In this document: positions 35,829-48,284 of the stretch, piece after piece | How positions within the stretch are numbered: the first letter of the stretch is position 1 | Layout of the letters: every line of letters starts with the position of its first letter | Assembly (NCBI RefSeq): GCF_033115175.1 | Contig: NC_084830.1 | Span: 38,633,409-38,697,408, forward strand | Source of the DNA: Lepus europaeus | Taxonomy: Eukaryota; Chordata; Mammalia; Lagomorpha; Leporidae | Direction: 5' to 3' | Length of the DNA stretch: 64,000 nucleotides | The notes under the pieces: generated by a model | Databases searched by the model: none | Seen by the model: the letters and a program-made list of their open reading frames with translations, nothing else | What the model was told of the DNA's origin: nothing | Position numbers and translations under genes: made by a program

Positions 35829-36697
35829 AAATTTTTATTACTATAAAAAGAACAGACTTCGTGTATTCCACAGACACAATTCTAAGAAGATAATCATACT
35901 TCCCTTCTTCCTCCCTTCAGTCCCCCTCTTTCTTTTTTTCTTCAATATTTACAAAAACATGATTTCAATTCACTCCATAATCACAGGCTTAATGCACTAC
36001 TAACCATAATATTCAACAAGTAAAAAAGTGGGGATAGGAGAGGGAATAGGAAGAAGGGTGAGAGTGTCAGCAGAAGCGAAGGTAGGGTGGAAAGAATCAC
36101 TATGTTCCTGAATTTGTATATATGAAATGCATAAAGTTTTTATACCTCAAATAAAGGTTTTTTAGGTAAAAAAAATAGAAAGACAACAGTTCCATAGGAG
36201 TATAAATAAGGGCCAAATACAACAATCCAAGCACAAGATGTCTTAGTCATTCCTATGCGCCTTTTGTGTTGTATATTAATTACCACATATCAGAAAAAAT
36301 ATATGATTGTTGTCCTCTTGGGAGTGACTGGTTTCACAAGCATAACAGTTTAGAGTTGCATCCATTTTGTTACAAAAGACAAGATTTCATTCCAAGTGTA
36401 CATATACTACATTTTCTTTATCCAGCCTGCAGTTGATGAACATCTGTGTTGATTCCATAGCTTAGCTATTTTGAATTGAGCTATGATATACATGGAGGTA
36501 CAGATAACTCTTTTATATGCTGATTTCATTTCATTTGGGTAAACTTCCAGGAGTAGGATGGCTGGGTCAGATGGTTGTTCTATTTTCAAATCTCTGAGGA
36601 ATCCCCAGACTGTCTTCCATAATGGTTGTACTTGTTTACCTTTGTCCTCACATCCTCACTGGCATTTATTAATTTTTTTATTTTTGGATGATAGCCA
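35829..36697 (-). mobile_element. L1 LINE, 3' segment of a twin-primed insertion
   Basis: Antisense ORF2 C-terminus (36407-36589 reads [20 protein letters not shown], then WIKKM) followed leftward by the L1 3'UTR to 35829. Its upstream end (36697) corresponds to the L1 point just after the sequence coding MRYYLTP. The inverted neighbour ends exactly there. Confidence 0.85.
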
Positions 36698-36699
36698 TG

Positions 36700-37356
36700 T
36701 ACACAAACTAAACATAATATAAACCCTAGATATTAATCCACACAAGTTACAACCAACTAATCTTTGACACACAAGCTAAAATCAGTCCATGGAGAAAGGG
36801 CAGTCTCCTCAACAGTGTTGGGAAAAATGGATCTATGCATGCATGCAGAAGTGTGAACAAGATCCTTACCTTACACATTATATAAAAATCAATTCTGAAT
36901 GGTTAAAGGATCTAAATCTTCAACCTGATACCATCAAATTACTTGAAGAAAACATTGAGGAAACTGCAAGACATTGGCATAGGCAAGGACTTTTTGGAAA
37001 AGACCCCAGAAATACAGGCAACAAAAAGCAAAAAAATAGACTAATGGGATTACACCAAGCTAAGAAGCTTCAGGACTGCAAAGGAAGCATTCAACAAAGT
37101 GAAGAGGCAGCTGACAGAATGGGAGAAAATATTTGCAAACCATGCAATCAACAATAAAGAATTAATATCCATATCCAGGATTTATAAATAGCTCAAGAAA
37201 CTCAGCAATAAGAAAACAAATAATCCAGTTAAGAAATGGACAAAGGACATGAACAGACAATTTTCAAAGGATGGAATACAAATAGCCAACACAGGAAAAA
37301 ATGTTCAAGATCACTAGTCATCAGGAAATGCAAATAAAAACCATAATGAGATTTTA
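36700..37356 (+). mobile_element. L1 LINE, inverted 5' segment of the same insertion
   Basis: Sense ORF2 segment (36789-37157: [20 protein letters not shown]) up to aatgagattttacctc at 37347-37362. In element coordinates it lies immediately upstream of the antisense segment at 35829-36697, so the two are one L1 whose 5' part is inverted. The flanking duplication is cctcttttacaaaatttaa (from 35811) and cctcttttataaattaa (37357-37373). Confidence 0.85.
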
Positions 37357-37460
37357 CCTCTTTTATAAATTAAAGGTAACAAGAGTATCTACCTTGTAAG
37401 CTGCATAAGGATTAAATGAGATACTGCTTGCCAAATGTGTAAAACATGTGAAGTGTTAAA
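37357..37460 (+). repeat. MIR SINE, right half
   Basis: cttataaattaaaggtaac-type junction, then agtatctaccttgtaagctg, cataaggattaaatgagata. Joins the left half at 35785-35828. Confidence 0.7.
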
Positions 37461-37504
37461 AAATTTAATCTCTTGTCATTGCTAAGGGGATAAAATGAGG
37501 TAGT

Positions 37505-37725
37505 GTATGTAGCATGACATAAAGGATATAGCAAGAGTTTCAGATTCCATCACTTAGATTCAAATCATGTTCTGTCATTCATTGGCTGTGACATCTTATA
37601 TAAACTAGTTTACCCGCCTGTTCCTTATTTTCTTGAATTATAAAGTAAAAACTATGAATATTAACAACAGCATGCATAAGCAACAGAGTGGGTATTCAAG
37701 AAATAGTGATGGTTATGAGTACTAT
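37505..37725 (+). repeat. MIR SINE
   Basis: agagtttcagattccatcac, cattcattggctgtgacatc, taaactagtttacccgcctg, then ccttattttcttgaattata give the complete MIR order in sense. Confidence 0.7.
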
Positions 37726-38609
37726 GCAAAAGTAACTTGCAAAAAAAATACAGTACTCAAATAATACTTACAAGAGAGAAATAACCAAAGAAGCCACTAT
37801 TTCAAGACTTAAAAGGGAAAACAAGAATAAAACATATTCTAAAGAAACAGGAGAAACAAAAACAATAATGAAATAAAAAATACATGACCATAACAAAACA
37901 CCTTAATGAATATGTGAGAAAATATGCAGAATGGAGGGCAGAATTGAGAGAAATGTTCTTGAATTCACAGCTACAATCTTCTGCTTGGTAGATTTGTCAA
38001 ATAATAACTCTTGATAGGTTTGTCAAATGACAACTGTATAATAGGAAAATATATAATTTCATTCTAAGAAAACTAGACTTAATCAATGGATGTCCTTCAC
38101 TATAATTATAACAAACATATTCACTATCCAGAGGTAAAAAAGTATGATGTATATATGGCATGATATAACTCCAGGAAATCAGGATGATAATGTCTTGTTG
38201 GCCTCATCTGATATGTTATGTTACAATAGAGATCATGCATATAAAGAGATGTCCAGTTCTACCTGCTGTAGTAAAGTTGATAGAAGAAGGATTTCCTTCA
38301 GAAATCGCATGTCATCTATAAGTAGTATTCATGAGAAGACTGCTCATGGTCATTACCATCATCACTATTATAAAACCAAATGCCCAGTATTTACCATCAC
38401 AGGCCATTGATCAAAAATGACTTTTGTAATTTAAAAATAAGAAGTAGGGGGAAGTACACAAATATTAGTTGAATAAACATAAGCATAGAGAATATCTTTG
38501 TTCTAATACAAATTATATGTATCTTATTTAGTGTTGCATATGTGGTTTATACAGAAATGAAGCAAAGTGTTATAACTATTAATAAAGTAGAAATATTCCT
38601 TTTTATGTA
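37726..38609. other. Intergenic, nothing recognised
   Basis: Very AT-rich. The 88-codon ORF at 38144 resembles no family. Confidence 0.4.
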
Positions 38610-38925
38610 CAGGAGATTGGCTGCAGGATCACTGCAGATACCAAAATCCATCCAAAATCCATGGATGTTCATGTTTCTTACATAAAATGGGGTAGTGTTT
38701 GTAGATAACCTACATAAATTCTCTCACAAATTTTTAAAAATCTCAATATTACTTATAGTACCTAATACAATGTAAATGCTATCAAATAGTTGCTAGACTG
38801 AATTTTTTAGGGAATCATAACCAAAAAGTAGTCAGGACACATGCAGTTTTTAAAATATTTTTGACCTGCAGTTGGTTGAATCTGCAAATGTACAACCCAT
38901 AAATATCGAGGGCCAACTGTATATT
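38610..38925 (-). mobile_element. MER2-like pogo/Tigger element
   Basis: Antisense: gcaggatcactgcagatacc, aaaatccatggatgttcatg, cataaaatggggtagtgttt, cctaatacaatgtaaatgct, gacctgcagttggttgaatc, tatcgagggccaactgta at the terminus. Nearly full length. Confidence 0.8.
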
Positions 38926-39234
38926 CAACAAATATGGATACAGTATCAGTGATGCCATCTGTTGTGCCCTAACCTCTAACGATTGAAGACCACCTTATTT
39001 CTACATGGTTACTTTGGTTCCTGATTCTGAAATTGATACCATTTGTACATTATCTCATGATAATTAAATCCTCCAGTTAAGTATCAAATTTCCCAGCATT
39101 GAGTCAGACTGGATGTGGGTGGGTGTCTATTATACTATATGTTAGTATAATATATTTCCACTGCTGCTTCTGCATCGCTCTTCCTCTCTCTTCTATTGCA
39201 TTTCCTCCTGATGGGTGATTGTCATCTCTTCAGA

Positions 39235-39590
39235 TTATTCCATTGCAATGGATATTTTTATGTGTCAATTCAGCTAGACCTGGGACCCAGATATTTGGTC
39301 AAACAGCAACCACTTTGAAGGTGTGTCTTAGATTAGATGAACATTTAAATCAGCAGACTTTGAGTAAAGCCAGTTACCCTCCACAATGTAGGTGGGCCTC
39401 ACCCAGTCAGTTGAAATTCTTAAGAACAAAGATAGATTTTCCCCAGGAAGACATATTCTGTCTGCAGCCTGTCCTTGGATTTGAGTTGCAATATCAACAG
39501 TTTGTATCCAGCCTGCCAGTCTGTCCTGAATATTTTGGACTTGCCAGCCCTACAATTGAGGTGATCAAGTACCAGCTTGCATAACTTGAA
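39235..39590 (+). repeat. Ancient mammalian repeat, family not named
   Basis: Same family as 4092-4282/4700-4841. It shows both halves uninterrupted: gacccagatatttggtcaaa, gtaggtgggcctcacccagt, gcctgtccttggatttgag, ttttggacttgccagcccta. Confidence 0.65.
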
Positions 39591-39694
39591 ATGACTTCAG
39601 TTTTTCCCAGAACAATTTCACAGAGCCCTTGGACATTTCTGAGTAGGTGTGACATGATTTGACATATATTTAAAAATTCATTCTGCCTGCAAGT

Positions 39695-39800
39695 TGAAAA
39701 TAAATCACTTCTCAAAGTCACTTAATTTTCCTGTACCTCATTTGCGAAACCAGTAAGCTTGATTAGAGATCCTTCTAGGTTGCATTCAACTTTTAAGAAA
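39695..39800 (+). repeat. MIR SINE fragment
   Basis: caaagtcacttaattttcct, gtacctcatttgcgaaacca is the MIR 3' half. Confidence 0.55.
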
Positions 39801-40534
39801 TCATAAGAATATGAGTAGAACCGATTTTTCAAATCCCAGGTTTAACTGTTTTGTGATTGACAATAGACAGTTTCTTAAGTACACACCACTTCAAAAAAAT
39901 AAATGCTTGCCTATAATTAATTTATGATGATCCAGGCTGCTCATCAAAGTGCCCTTCAAATTCTCAGGTTCTCCAGTTTCTCAGGCCTCACAGATATTTT
40001 CACATGTCCCCACTAAAACTTGGCTTGAAGAGCTGCTGATAGGAAATATGGCAGAGATTCAGCAGATGCAAGATTTATTGTGACTCAAATTTAGACAAAG
40101 TTAATCAAGCCTTGGCATGGGAAATTTAAGCACAAAGTATTGAGATATGTTGCTTTCCTGATAACAATTTTCAAAAAATTAAATGCTACTGTTCTAAATA
40201 GACCAAACTACTTGAAATAATTGAAGATTTTTCAGCATTTGATTGATTGTCAGTGTGAAAATAGGCCATGTGTATTTTAGTCAGGGTTCTCCAAAGAAAC
40301 AGAATCAATAGAAGATAGATAGGCAAATATTTATTTCAAGGAATGGTCTTATGTGATTGTATCGGCTGGCATGTCAGAAATTTGCAAAGAAGATCACCAG
40401 GCTGGAAATTTAGAAGAGATGATTTTTCAGTCTAAGACCAAATTCCATAGGACATCAAGATGGAAACTCAGATAGGGTTTCTATGATGTGATATTGAGGA
40501 AAATTGTTTCTTCAGGAAATCTCAGCCTTTAGTC

Positions 40535-40882
40535 TTTTTAAAACTTTTTATTTACAAAACAAAAATTGTGAAATAGCACAGAGTTCCCACACATGTCACA
40601 CCCAGATTCCCCTATTTAACATCTTACATTAGTTTAATATATTTGTCATAATCAATAAGCCTCATACAACTTCTGCTATTATTAACATATCATATTAGTA
40701 TTTGTCACAATTAATGAACCACATCCAGTTTCTCCTAATTTTTTTTATCAAAGCTTTCTCTGTCTCTCCCATCCCTCCCAGCTCTAGTAGTCAACATTCT
40801 GGGTTTAAATTGAGGATTTTTTCCTTTTAGTTCCCACATATGAGAGAGAATATGTGGTATTTGTCTTTCTCTGTGTGTGTGT
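40535..40882 (-). mobile_element. L1-type 3' fragment, antisense
   Basis: tttttatttacaaaacaaaa, then cacagagttcccacacatgt and catatgagagagaatatgtg, gtatttgtctttctctg match the L1 3' region in reverse. Two similar blocks, 40619-40684 and 40685-40740, look like a partial tandem duplication. Confidence 0.55.
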
Positions 40883-41191
40883 GTGTTTGACAGGTAGAGT
40901 TTAGACAGTGAGAGAGAGAGACAGAGAGAAAGGTCTTCCTTCCATTGGTTCATCCCCAAAATGGCTGCTACGGCCAAAACTACGCAGATCCAGAGCCAGG
41001 GATCAGGTGCTTCTTCCTGGTCTCCCATGTGGGTGCCAGGGCCCAAGCACTTGGGCCATCCTCCACTGCCCTCCTGGGCCACAGCAGAGAGTTGGACTGG
41101 AAGAGGAGCAACTAGGACTAGAACCTGGCATCTACATGAGATGTCAGCACCACAGGCGGAGGATTAACCAAGTGAGCACAGCGCCAGCCCT
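40883..41191 (-). repeat. C-repeat SINE
   Basis: Reverse copy from gtgtgtgtgtgtttgacag to gagcacagcgccagcccttt. A short GT run replaces the usual T-rich tail side. Confidence 0.9.
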
Positions 41192-41747
41192 TTTCGGTGT
41201 TCTTAAGGCTGTCAACAGACTAGATGAGGCCCACTTTATTTAAGTAATCTGTTTTACTCAAAGTCTTACAGATTTAAATGTTGATTATACTTTAAAAAAT
41301 TACTCTCATAGCAACACCCATACTGGGCTTCAATCAAACAACTGGGCAGCTTAACCTAGTCACGTTGACATGGCATGTTAATCATCACACTATAATAATC
41401 TTCGGTTCTAAGACCCTGCACAGGGCAGAGTCTCAATAAGTGCTAAACCAAATCATATCAATTCCCAAATAATGCAAATTATCCCAGTTATCTGACATTT
41501 TGTATGATATTCCAATTACATTTGTATTGTTCTTCACTTTTCTCTTTCTGTCGGAAACAAAGCAAAAGCATAATTCAAAGTTCTATGATGAAATTCATGC
41601 ACTGAAATTAATGAGAATTCATGAGAATGATTAGTATTGTTAATGACAAGGGAAAGGGAAAATGTTCTTCTATTTCTCCATCCCAATATTGGTAATGTAA
41701 GTTATATTTGAGAATGACTGGGGTAAAATCTCTAGATTAAGTTCATC

Positions 41748-42112
41748 TATTATTGTTGACTGAATGTGTCCCCACCAAATTCATATCCTGAAATCTTAAT
41801 GTTCATGATGGCATTTGGAGCTGGGGTCTTTGGAAGGTCATTGAGTCTTGAGGACTGAGCTGTCTGAATAGGGTTAGTACTCATAGAGAACCCAGAAACT
41901 ATCCTTACCCCCTTCCACCATGTGAGGTCACAACCAAAAAGATGACTGTCCATGAACCAGAAAGCTGGACACCACCAAACACCAAATTGACTGGCATCTT
42001 AATCGTGGGCTTCCCAGCTTCCAGAGCTGTGAGCGATAAATTTTTCATAAATCACTTAATCCCTGGCATTTTCATTTTAACAGCCTGAATAGACCTATTA
42101 AACGTGAAAAGT
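41748..42112 (+). mobile_element. MaLR-type solo LTR (MST/MLT-like)
   Basis: Order: ttgactgaatgtgtccccac, caaattcatatcctgaaatc, ggcatttggagctggggtct, ccttccaccatgtgaggtca, gatgactgtccatgaaccag, gcttcccagcttccagagct and gtgagcgataaatttttcat. Confidence 0.8.
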
Positions 42113-42407
42113 AATTTGATTCATACAGAATTGTTTTATACTAAGTTGGCCTTGAGATGTTAGGAGTAACTAAAAATATGTTCCTGGGGCTTGAAACCCT
42201 CTTCTTACAGCTGAATCAATAACTCTCCACATACTAGAGTTTTTTAGAAAGTGTTTACCCTTAAGAGAAACATGGGGGGTTCTATCTTAGTATCTTCCAA
42301 CATTCATTTTTGTACTTTGTTTCAATTACCTCTGAACTTATGCCCTAGTGCTAGGAATGCAACACTTCATTTAAACATCCATTTTAATTCAATACTGAGT
42401 ATCTATT

Positions 42408-42742
42408 TTAAAAAAAGATTGATTTATTTACTTGAGAGGCAGAGTTATATACAAAGAGAGGAAGAGACAGAGACAGAGAGGTCTTCCATCCTCTGGTTCA
42501 CTCCCCAAATGGCCACAATGGCCAGAGATGAGCTGATCTGATGCTCAGAGCCAGGAGCTTCTTCCAGGTCTCTCACACTGGTATAGGGGCCCAAGCACTT
42601 GAACCATCTTCCACTGACTACTCAGGCTATCAGCAGGGAGCAGGATTGGAAGTGGAACAGCTGGGACTCAAACCTGCACCCATATGAGATGCCAGTGCCA
42701 CAGGCGGATGCTTAACCTACTATGGCTCAGTGTCTGATCCAT
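42408..42742 (-). repeat. C-repeat SINE, old copy
   Basis: Reverse copy: gatttatttacttgagaggc to tatggctcagtgtctgatcc. Diverged. Confidence 0.87.
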
Positions 42743-43340
42743 TTATTTGTAACTTAATTGATATCCCAATCTTTCAGGGGTTGGACCTTGTCTTGTTCTT
42801 GATATGTTTCTTTTCTTTCTAGCAACAGGACATGTGCCTCTGGATTGAGGATGAATAATTAAAGCCCCAGCTACTTGCTCAGGGTTCACTACCTACCTGG
42901 TAGTTGACTGGTCTCCCAGTGATAACTATGTGCCATCTGTCTATTAGGATGCTTCTGCTACCTCAGCCCATCAAGTACCATGCTCTCCCCATGATATTGG
43001 GCTTCCTTTCTGGAAGCCAGTCTGTCTTTCCTTTCCCAACTCTTCAAGGGTGCATAGATCTAGTTCTAGGTCCCTATTTCTCCCAAATTGCCTATCCCCT
43101 GGCAGAATTCAGAGTACCATCCCTGTATAAAGGGACCTTAGGTTTTCTCACTTGTAAAATTAGGAGATTGGCCTAGAGATGACCCTTTCAACTCTGACAA
43201 CGTTGTGATTCTATATAAATGCCTCTTCCATTTAATAGCCCCTGACAGCACCTCAGAGAAAATGAAATCACACCAGGTCCTGAGTAGGTCTCTCCCTAAC
43301 TCCCTTTTCTGATGATAAATTTATCATCAGTCCTTTGGTA
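42743..43340. other. Intergenic, faint old SINE signal
   Basis: 43140-43215 (cacttgtaaaattaggagat, then ctctgacaacgttgtgattc) has the style of an old tRNA-derived or MIR-like 3' end. The 90-codon ORF at 42904 has no recognisable homology. Confidence 0.4.
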
Positions 43341-43354
43341 TAATGTTTCTATTT

Positions 43355-43684
43355 TTTTTTTTTTAATTTTGACAGGCAGAGTGGACAGTGAGTGAGAGAG
43401 ACAGAGAGAAAGGTCTTCCTTTGCCGTTGGTTCACCCTCCAATGGCCGCCGCGGCCGGCGCACCGCACTGATCCGAAGCCAGGAGCCAGGTGCTTCTCCT
43501 GGTCTCCCATGGGGTGCAAGGCCCAAGCACTTGGGCCATCCTCCACTGCACTCCCGGGCCATAGCAGAGAGCTGGACTGGAAGAGGGGCAACCGGGACAG
43601 AATCCGATGCCCCAACCGGGACGAGAACCCAGTGTGCCGGCGCCGCAAGGTGGAGGATTAGCCTGTTGAGCCAGGGCGCCAGCC
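43355..43684 (-). repeat. C-repeat SINE, young subfamily
   Basis: Near-consensus reverse copy with the subfamily mark ggaggattagcctgttgag. The perfect 14-base duplication taatgtttctattt is at 43341-43354 and 43685-43698. Confidence 0.96.
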
Positions 43685-43698
43685 TAATGTTTCTATTT

Positions 43699-45754
43699 CT
43701 TAGAGAGTACTTTTCCTTAAATACTACAGTTACTATCAGCTCATCCAATTTATTCTAATCAGGCCATTAAGGGATACACTAAAGATTCTCCTTCTAGGTT
43801 TCTTACACAACACAAATTGAACTTAAATGGCAAGCATTGCTAATCTACTTCTTTCTCCCTATCAGGTGCTTGTCGTTTGAGGGTATTGGACAGGACCCAT
43901 GCATGTCTCTGGTAATAAGCCTTTGCTGGTTAGGATATCTTTGGACTTATATATTTCCTTCTCTCTTTTTATAAAAAGAATATTAATATGCAATGCATTG
44001 ATTGGGAACCTTGTTCCCTGAGGTTTAAATGTAAATAGCGGATTAAGAGCATAACTAATTTACATGAGATACAAACATATCCAAGAAAGCATAACACATT
44101 TTAAATGATACACTGAACAAAAACTAATATGTTTTCCGTTGCATATCAGAATAGGCAAGTCCTCTTGCTATATACTTTTACCTTCAAAAATGAGGATGCT
44201 TACAATAAAGCTTTTCACTTGCTGTGCTATTATTGTTTTTCCATCTGAGACCTTCAGCGAAGACTGTTTTAGGAAACTGGTATCTACATGGCACACATAA
44301 AGTTAATCTTAAAAAACATTAATGAGACTGTTTTCCTTCCTTAAGCCGAATTAAATAAACAACATGATCAAACTCCTTGGCTATACAAAAGTCAGTCATC
44401 GATATTTTTTGAAAAATTTAACAGGAAAGAACTCATTCAGTAGACATAGATATATATGGTCTCTGTAGAGTTGAACGTGTCTCTCCTGAACCACATTTGA
44501 AGTTACTCCAATAGCTCCAAGCAAAATAGTGACAGAGTAATTGGCATTAAACAAGATAAAGGATATGTGTTCTTTGGCTATTATGTTAGCAACTAAGTAC
44601 ATTGAAATATTATAAGCCAAAAATAAAATTTCCAAAAAGAACATTAGAGATATAATAAATGTTTGTGACCTTTAAGTCTTCCAAAGGTTTAGTATGGTTC
44701 TAGGGGGAAAAATTAGACATTCTCCCAGCAGCTTATCTCCTACCTGAGGCAAGGATGGCCTCACAGTAACCGGTAACCTTAGAGAGAGGTTTTAGAAAAA
44801 GCTTCCTCACCCACATCTCTCCTCCACCCACTGAAACTCCACCTCAAAATTTCTACTAACGACCTGTTAAATTATAAAGACTCTAGGAGAGAAGCTATAT
44901 TTGATTTCAAGTTGGGTTCACTTATAAAGTTTTTTTCTCTGAAAACCATCTGATGGAGGAAAGGTGATGGTGGGAAAGCCTGAACATGTTGGGAGCCAAA
45001 GTCAGAGGAGGAGAATGTAGGTCAGTCTGGAGATGGGGGAGGAGAAACCGAAAAGGAATCATTGAATGGTAAAGACAGTTTATGGACTTCAATATGCTTC
45101 AACTTCCATGCTGAACTTAGAAATTCCCAAGTTTAAATTTAAAATGGATAATGCCATAAGATAAGCTGGGGGGGGGGGGAATGTTAAAATGATTCATGAA
45201 ATAGAAGAATATATAGATCACTAAGATTTAAGCTTTGATCTAAATTCCAAAATGAATTTCTGAAGAAGCCTTCAGAAAAGTATACCAGATTCCTTGTAGA
45301 AAATTCTGTTAGCTCCTCTCCACATGTTGACTTTCTATTCCTTGAGCTCTGTTTGGCACTGACATGTGTTACTTCTGCTCTCTTCTTAAAATTCTCTTTG
45401 CTTAGATTTTGAGACATCAGTTTTTTCTGCATCTCCTCCTACCCATGGTCATTACTTCCCATTCTCCTCTTTCTGTTGTTTCCTCTTCTTCTATCTTGTT
45501 TAGTCCCTAAAATACTAACTATTTCCATATTTTCTAAAGGAAAAACCATTGTCTCCAAAAGCACAATATTATCCATGCTAGTAATTTTCTACCTTCAGCC
45601 CATTTTTCTCTAGAATAGACAGTGCATCCAACTGCTACTGAACTGCTCTACTTGAATGTGCTATCTCAAAATCATATTCATCATTTCTCTGTTCTCTCCA
45701 ATTCACCTCCTCTCCCAAAGTCCCTAGCACAGGGAAAGGTCACTACCAGTCACT
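43699..45754. other. Intergenic, 2 kb without nameable repeats
   Basis: Contains a G12 homopolymer (45168-45179). No exon or RNA gene was seen. Confidence 0.4.
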
Positions 45755-46400
45755 CAAACTAGAAACCTGGGAGTCTTAGATTCTTCTTCTATACAGCTAC
45801 TGGTCATGGACTCTACTGTCCAATCATACGGCTGCTAGGCCCTCATCTGCCAATTCCTATCCTCACTACTATGGCAGCCTCTTGTCTGGTTTCACATTTC
45901 TTCTCTCTCCCATTTCAGCCTCCATCATTGATGAAGCAAGACTCTTTGGCTCAAAATTCTTTCAAGATTCCCAATCACTTACATTGTGCAAAATAAAATG
46001 ACCCTCATTTGCATAACCCTTTTTGATGTAATTTCTGGTTATATGTCAATTTCCTCACCACCTCCGGCCCCCAAACACACACACATTTCTGAATCAGCAA
46101 TACCAAATTACTTTACATTCCCAGAACACACCCTGTTCCCTCTTATCTCCACTTGCCATTCATTGGTTTGGAATACTTTCCCACTATTCTTTGGGTATCT
46201 CCTACTCAGCCTTCATTTCTCAAATTTAGTGTTTCTCCTCTGTGAGGCCCTCTCTAGCTCCTGTGGTTCTGGTGTATCTTATATGTGTGTGCCTCTGCGG
46301 TCACAGTTACCATGTTTGTTCCCTGAGAAGTTCCAATATCTGCTGAAACAATGATTGGCACATAATAGGTGTTCAATAAATATTTATTGCATGAATGGGT
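45755..46400 (+). mobile_element. L2 LINE 3' part
   Basis: Sense: tcaaactagaaacctgggag, ctatcctcactactatggca, ttggaatactttcccactat, ctgtgaggccctctctagct, caatgattggcacataatag, gtgttcaataaatatttatt at the terminus. Confidence 0.8.
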
Positions 46401-47190
46401 GCTGTGTGTATTTTTTGGTGTAAATATTTCCTCACTAGATTATAAGTTCCTTTGTATCTGCAATGACTGGTTTGACAAAGCAGAACTTCCATTGTTAAGT
46501 GTTTGAAACAGGTAATACAAATTTCCATATCATCTACAATTCCTTAGCATATTTCACATACTAAAAAATATCAAGTGACTTATGAGTATAATACCAATCT
46601 TTTAGCTAATTTTTAGAGAATTTATTTTATTTTTCCAAACAATCCACTGTGGCAAACACACAGTAATGGAGGGAAGACAAAGTTGAAAATAGCAAATGAG
46701 GACTAATAATTTAGTTTGGAGTATTGAAATTAGAAGGCACTTTTTGTACATTTCACATTTTAATCTGATAGAGACTGATGGTCCAGAAATTAGTAATGCA
46801 TTGGCCACATCTTGTATTCACACTGCAAAGGTCTTGCCATCTGTGTTCCTTTCTCTGCTCTCTAATCCTGACTTCACACTCAGCATTAATTTCATCACCC
46901 TTTAGACTAATGCTAAGGAACAGCTTTATTTCACAGACAATAGAAGAAGAATGTTTTCAAAAGCCTTCTTTTCTAAGTTTCCCCTGGGCTGGAAATTGAT
47001 GGCCTTACTTATTTTAATAGTCAGTAAAATAAATAGCGTCCAACTTATAGAAACCCATTTAACTTGGTATAGTGGGAATATTATACATCGACAATAAGAG
47101 TATAGAAAATTGTGGTTTCAATTCCAGACTAGTTTTTGAAAAACACATTGGGCAGTATTTTAAATTTCAGCTCACAAGAGTATGTGGACA
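46401..47190. other. Intergenic, nothing recognised
   Basis: No repeat or gene signature. Confidence 0.4.
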
Positions 47191-47191
47191 T

Positions 47192-47512
47192 GGGTCTGGC
47201 ACTGTGGTGTAGCAGGTGAGGTCGCTGCCTGCAGTGCTGGCATCCAGTTAGAGTCCTGGCTGCTCCTCTTCTGATCCGGCTCTCTGCTGTGGCCTGGGAG
47301 AGCAGTGGAGGATGGCCCAAGTCCTTAGGACCCTCTTTATTGTGGGAGACCAGGAAGAGGCTCCTGGTTCCTGGCTTCGGATAGGTGCAGCTCCAGCTGT
47401 TGCGGCCATCTGGGGGTTGAGCCAACAGATGGAAGATATCTCTGTCTCTCAGCCTCTGCCTCTCTGTAACTCTGCCTTTCAAATAAATAATCTTTTCAAA
47501 AAAAAAAAAAAA
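47192..47512 (+). repeat. C-repeat SINE
   Basis: Head gggtctggcactgtggtgta. It lacks the segment between gctggcatcc and agttagagtcc. The flanks agtatgtggac and aacatgtggac are a probable duplication. Confidence 0.93.
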
Positions 47513-47721
47513 AAGAACATGTGGACCTTGTCTTGCAGTGAGGTTTAATGGCTCTTCCTAAAACCAACCAACAAGGATTTGGAGCCAAGGCTCCAAAGCT
47601 AGGGACCTTCACTGTAGGCTTCTTGGGCAGTAATGTCAGGACAGGTATCTGTCCTGCCTCCCCTTTGCATTGTCTTCTAACAGCTTTGCTTGTCATTTCT
47701 CCCCAGGTGTCCATTTCATTC

Positions 47722-47835
47722 CTGAGCTCTTTTATTGATTCAACAAATGTTTACTGAGCATCTACTCTGTGACAGGCCTTCATCCACATGCTAAGGATAC
47801 AGAAAAGAACAAACCCCTGCCTATCTGGAGCTTTC
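47722..47835 (-). mobile_element. L2 LINE 3' end
   Basis: Antisense: ttgattcaacaaatgtttac, tgagcatctactctgtgaca, atgctaaggatacagaaaag. Confidence 0.7.
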
Positions 47836-48227
47836 TCACTTGCCTTATTCTTCCTCAGTGAAGATGGGGGAATTGAATATTTTGATTGTAGTCTCCAGAT
47901 TAGCAAATGCACCAGGCCTCAACTCTGAACAGGATTAGTGAATGCAAAGTAGTTCTCCCGGCTTCGGAGAGAAGTCCCTGTGTCGACTCTTAATGTGATT
48001 ATTTCTGAGTTAATTAAAAAACGTGCATGACGTGCCTGGCCAGAACATGTCTGATGCCTTACTGGAAGGAGGCTCATGGGGAAATGGGTTAACAAGCCTA
48101 AGTAAGGGAACAGCACTGTGAGAACACACGTCTGAATTGTATAGGAAAATCAGACAGGAATGGGAAAGAAAAAGTGTATGTGGTAAGCAGCCTGAGTCTC
48201 TGCATCTGTGGGAGGTAATTTAAAAGA

Positions 48228-48284
<57 letters not shown>

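Larger units (their letters stand above)
40275..41400 (-). repeat. Ancient mammalian repeat, reversed and interrupted
   Basis: Left end: ttttagtcagggttctccaa, agaaacagaatcaatagaag. Right end: actagatgaggcccacttta, taacctagtcacgttgacat, ggcatgttaatcatcac. These are the two ends of the 39235-type repeat on the opposite strand. An L1 fragment and a SINE lie between. Confidence 0.6.

Noticed and set aside
36789..37157. 122-codon ORF as a possible gene
   Set aside because: It is L1 ORF2 sequence with truncated ends, part of the inverted 5' segment of the insertion.
43296..43748. 150-codon minus-strand ORF
   Set aside because: Entirely SINE plus flank. The recurrent peptides are shared by dozens of C-repeat translations in the window.
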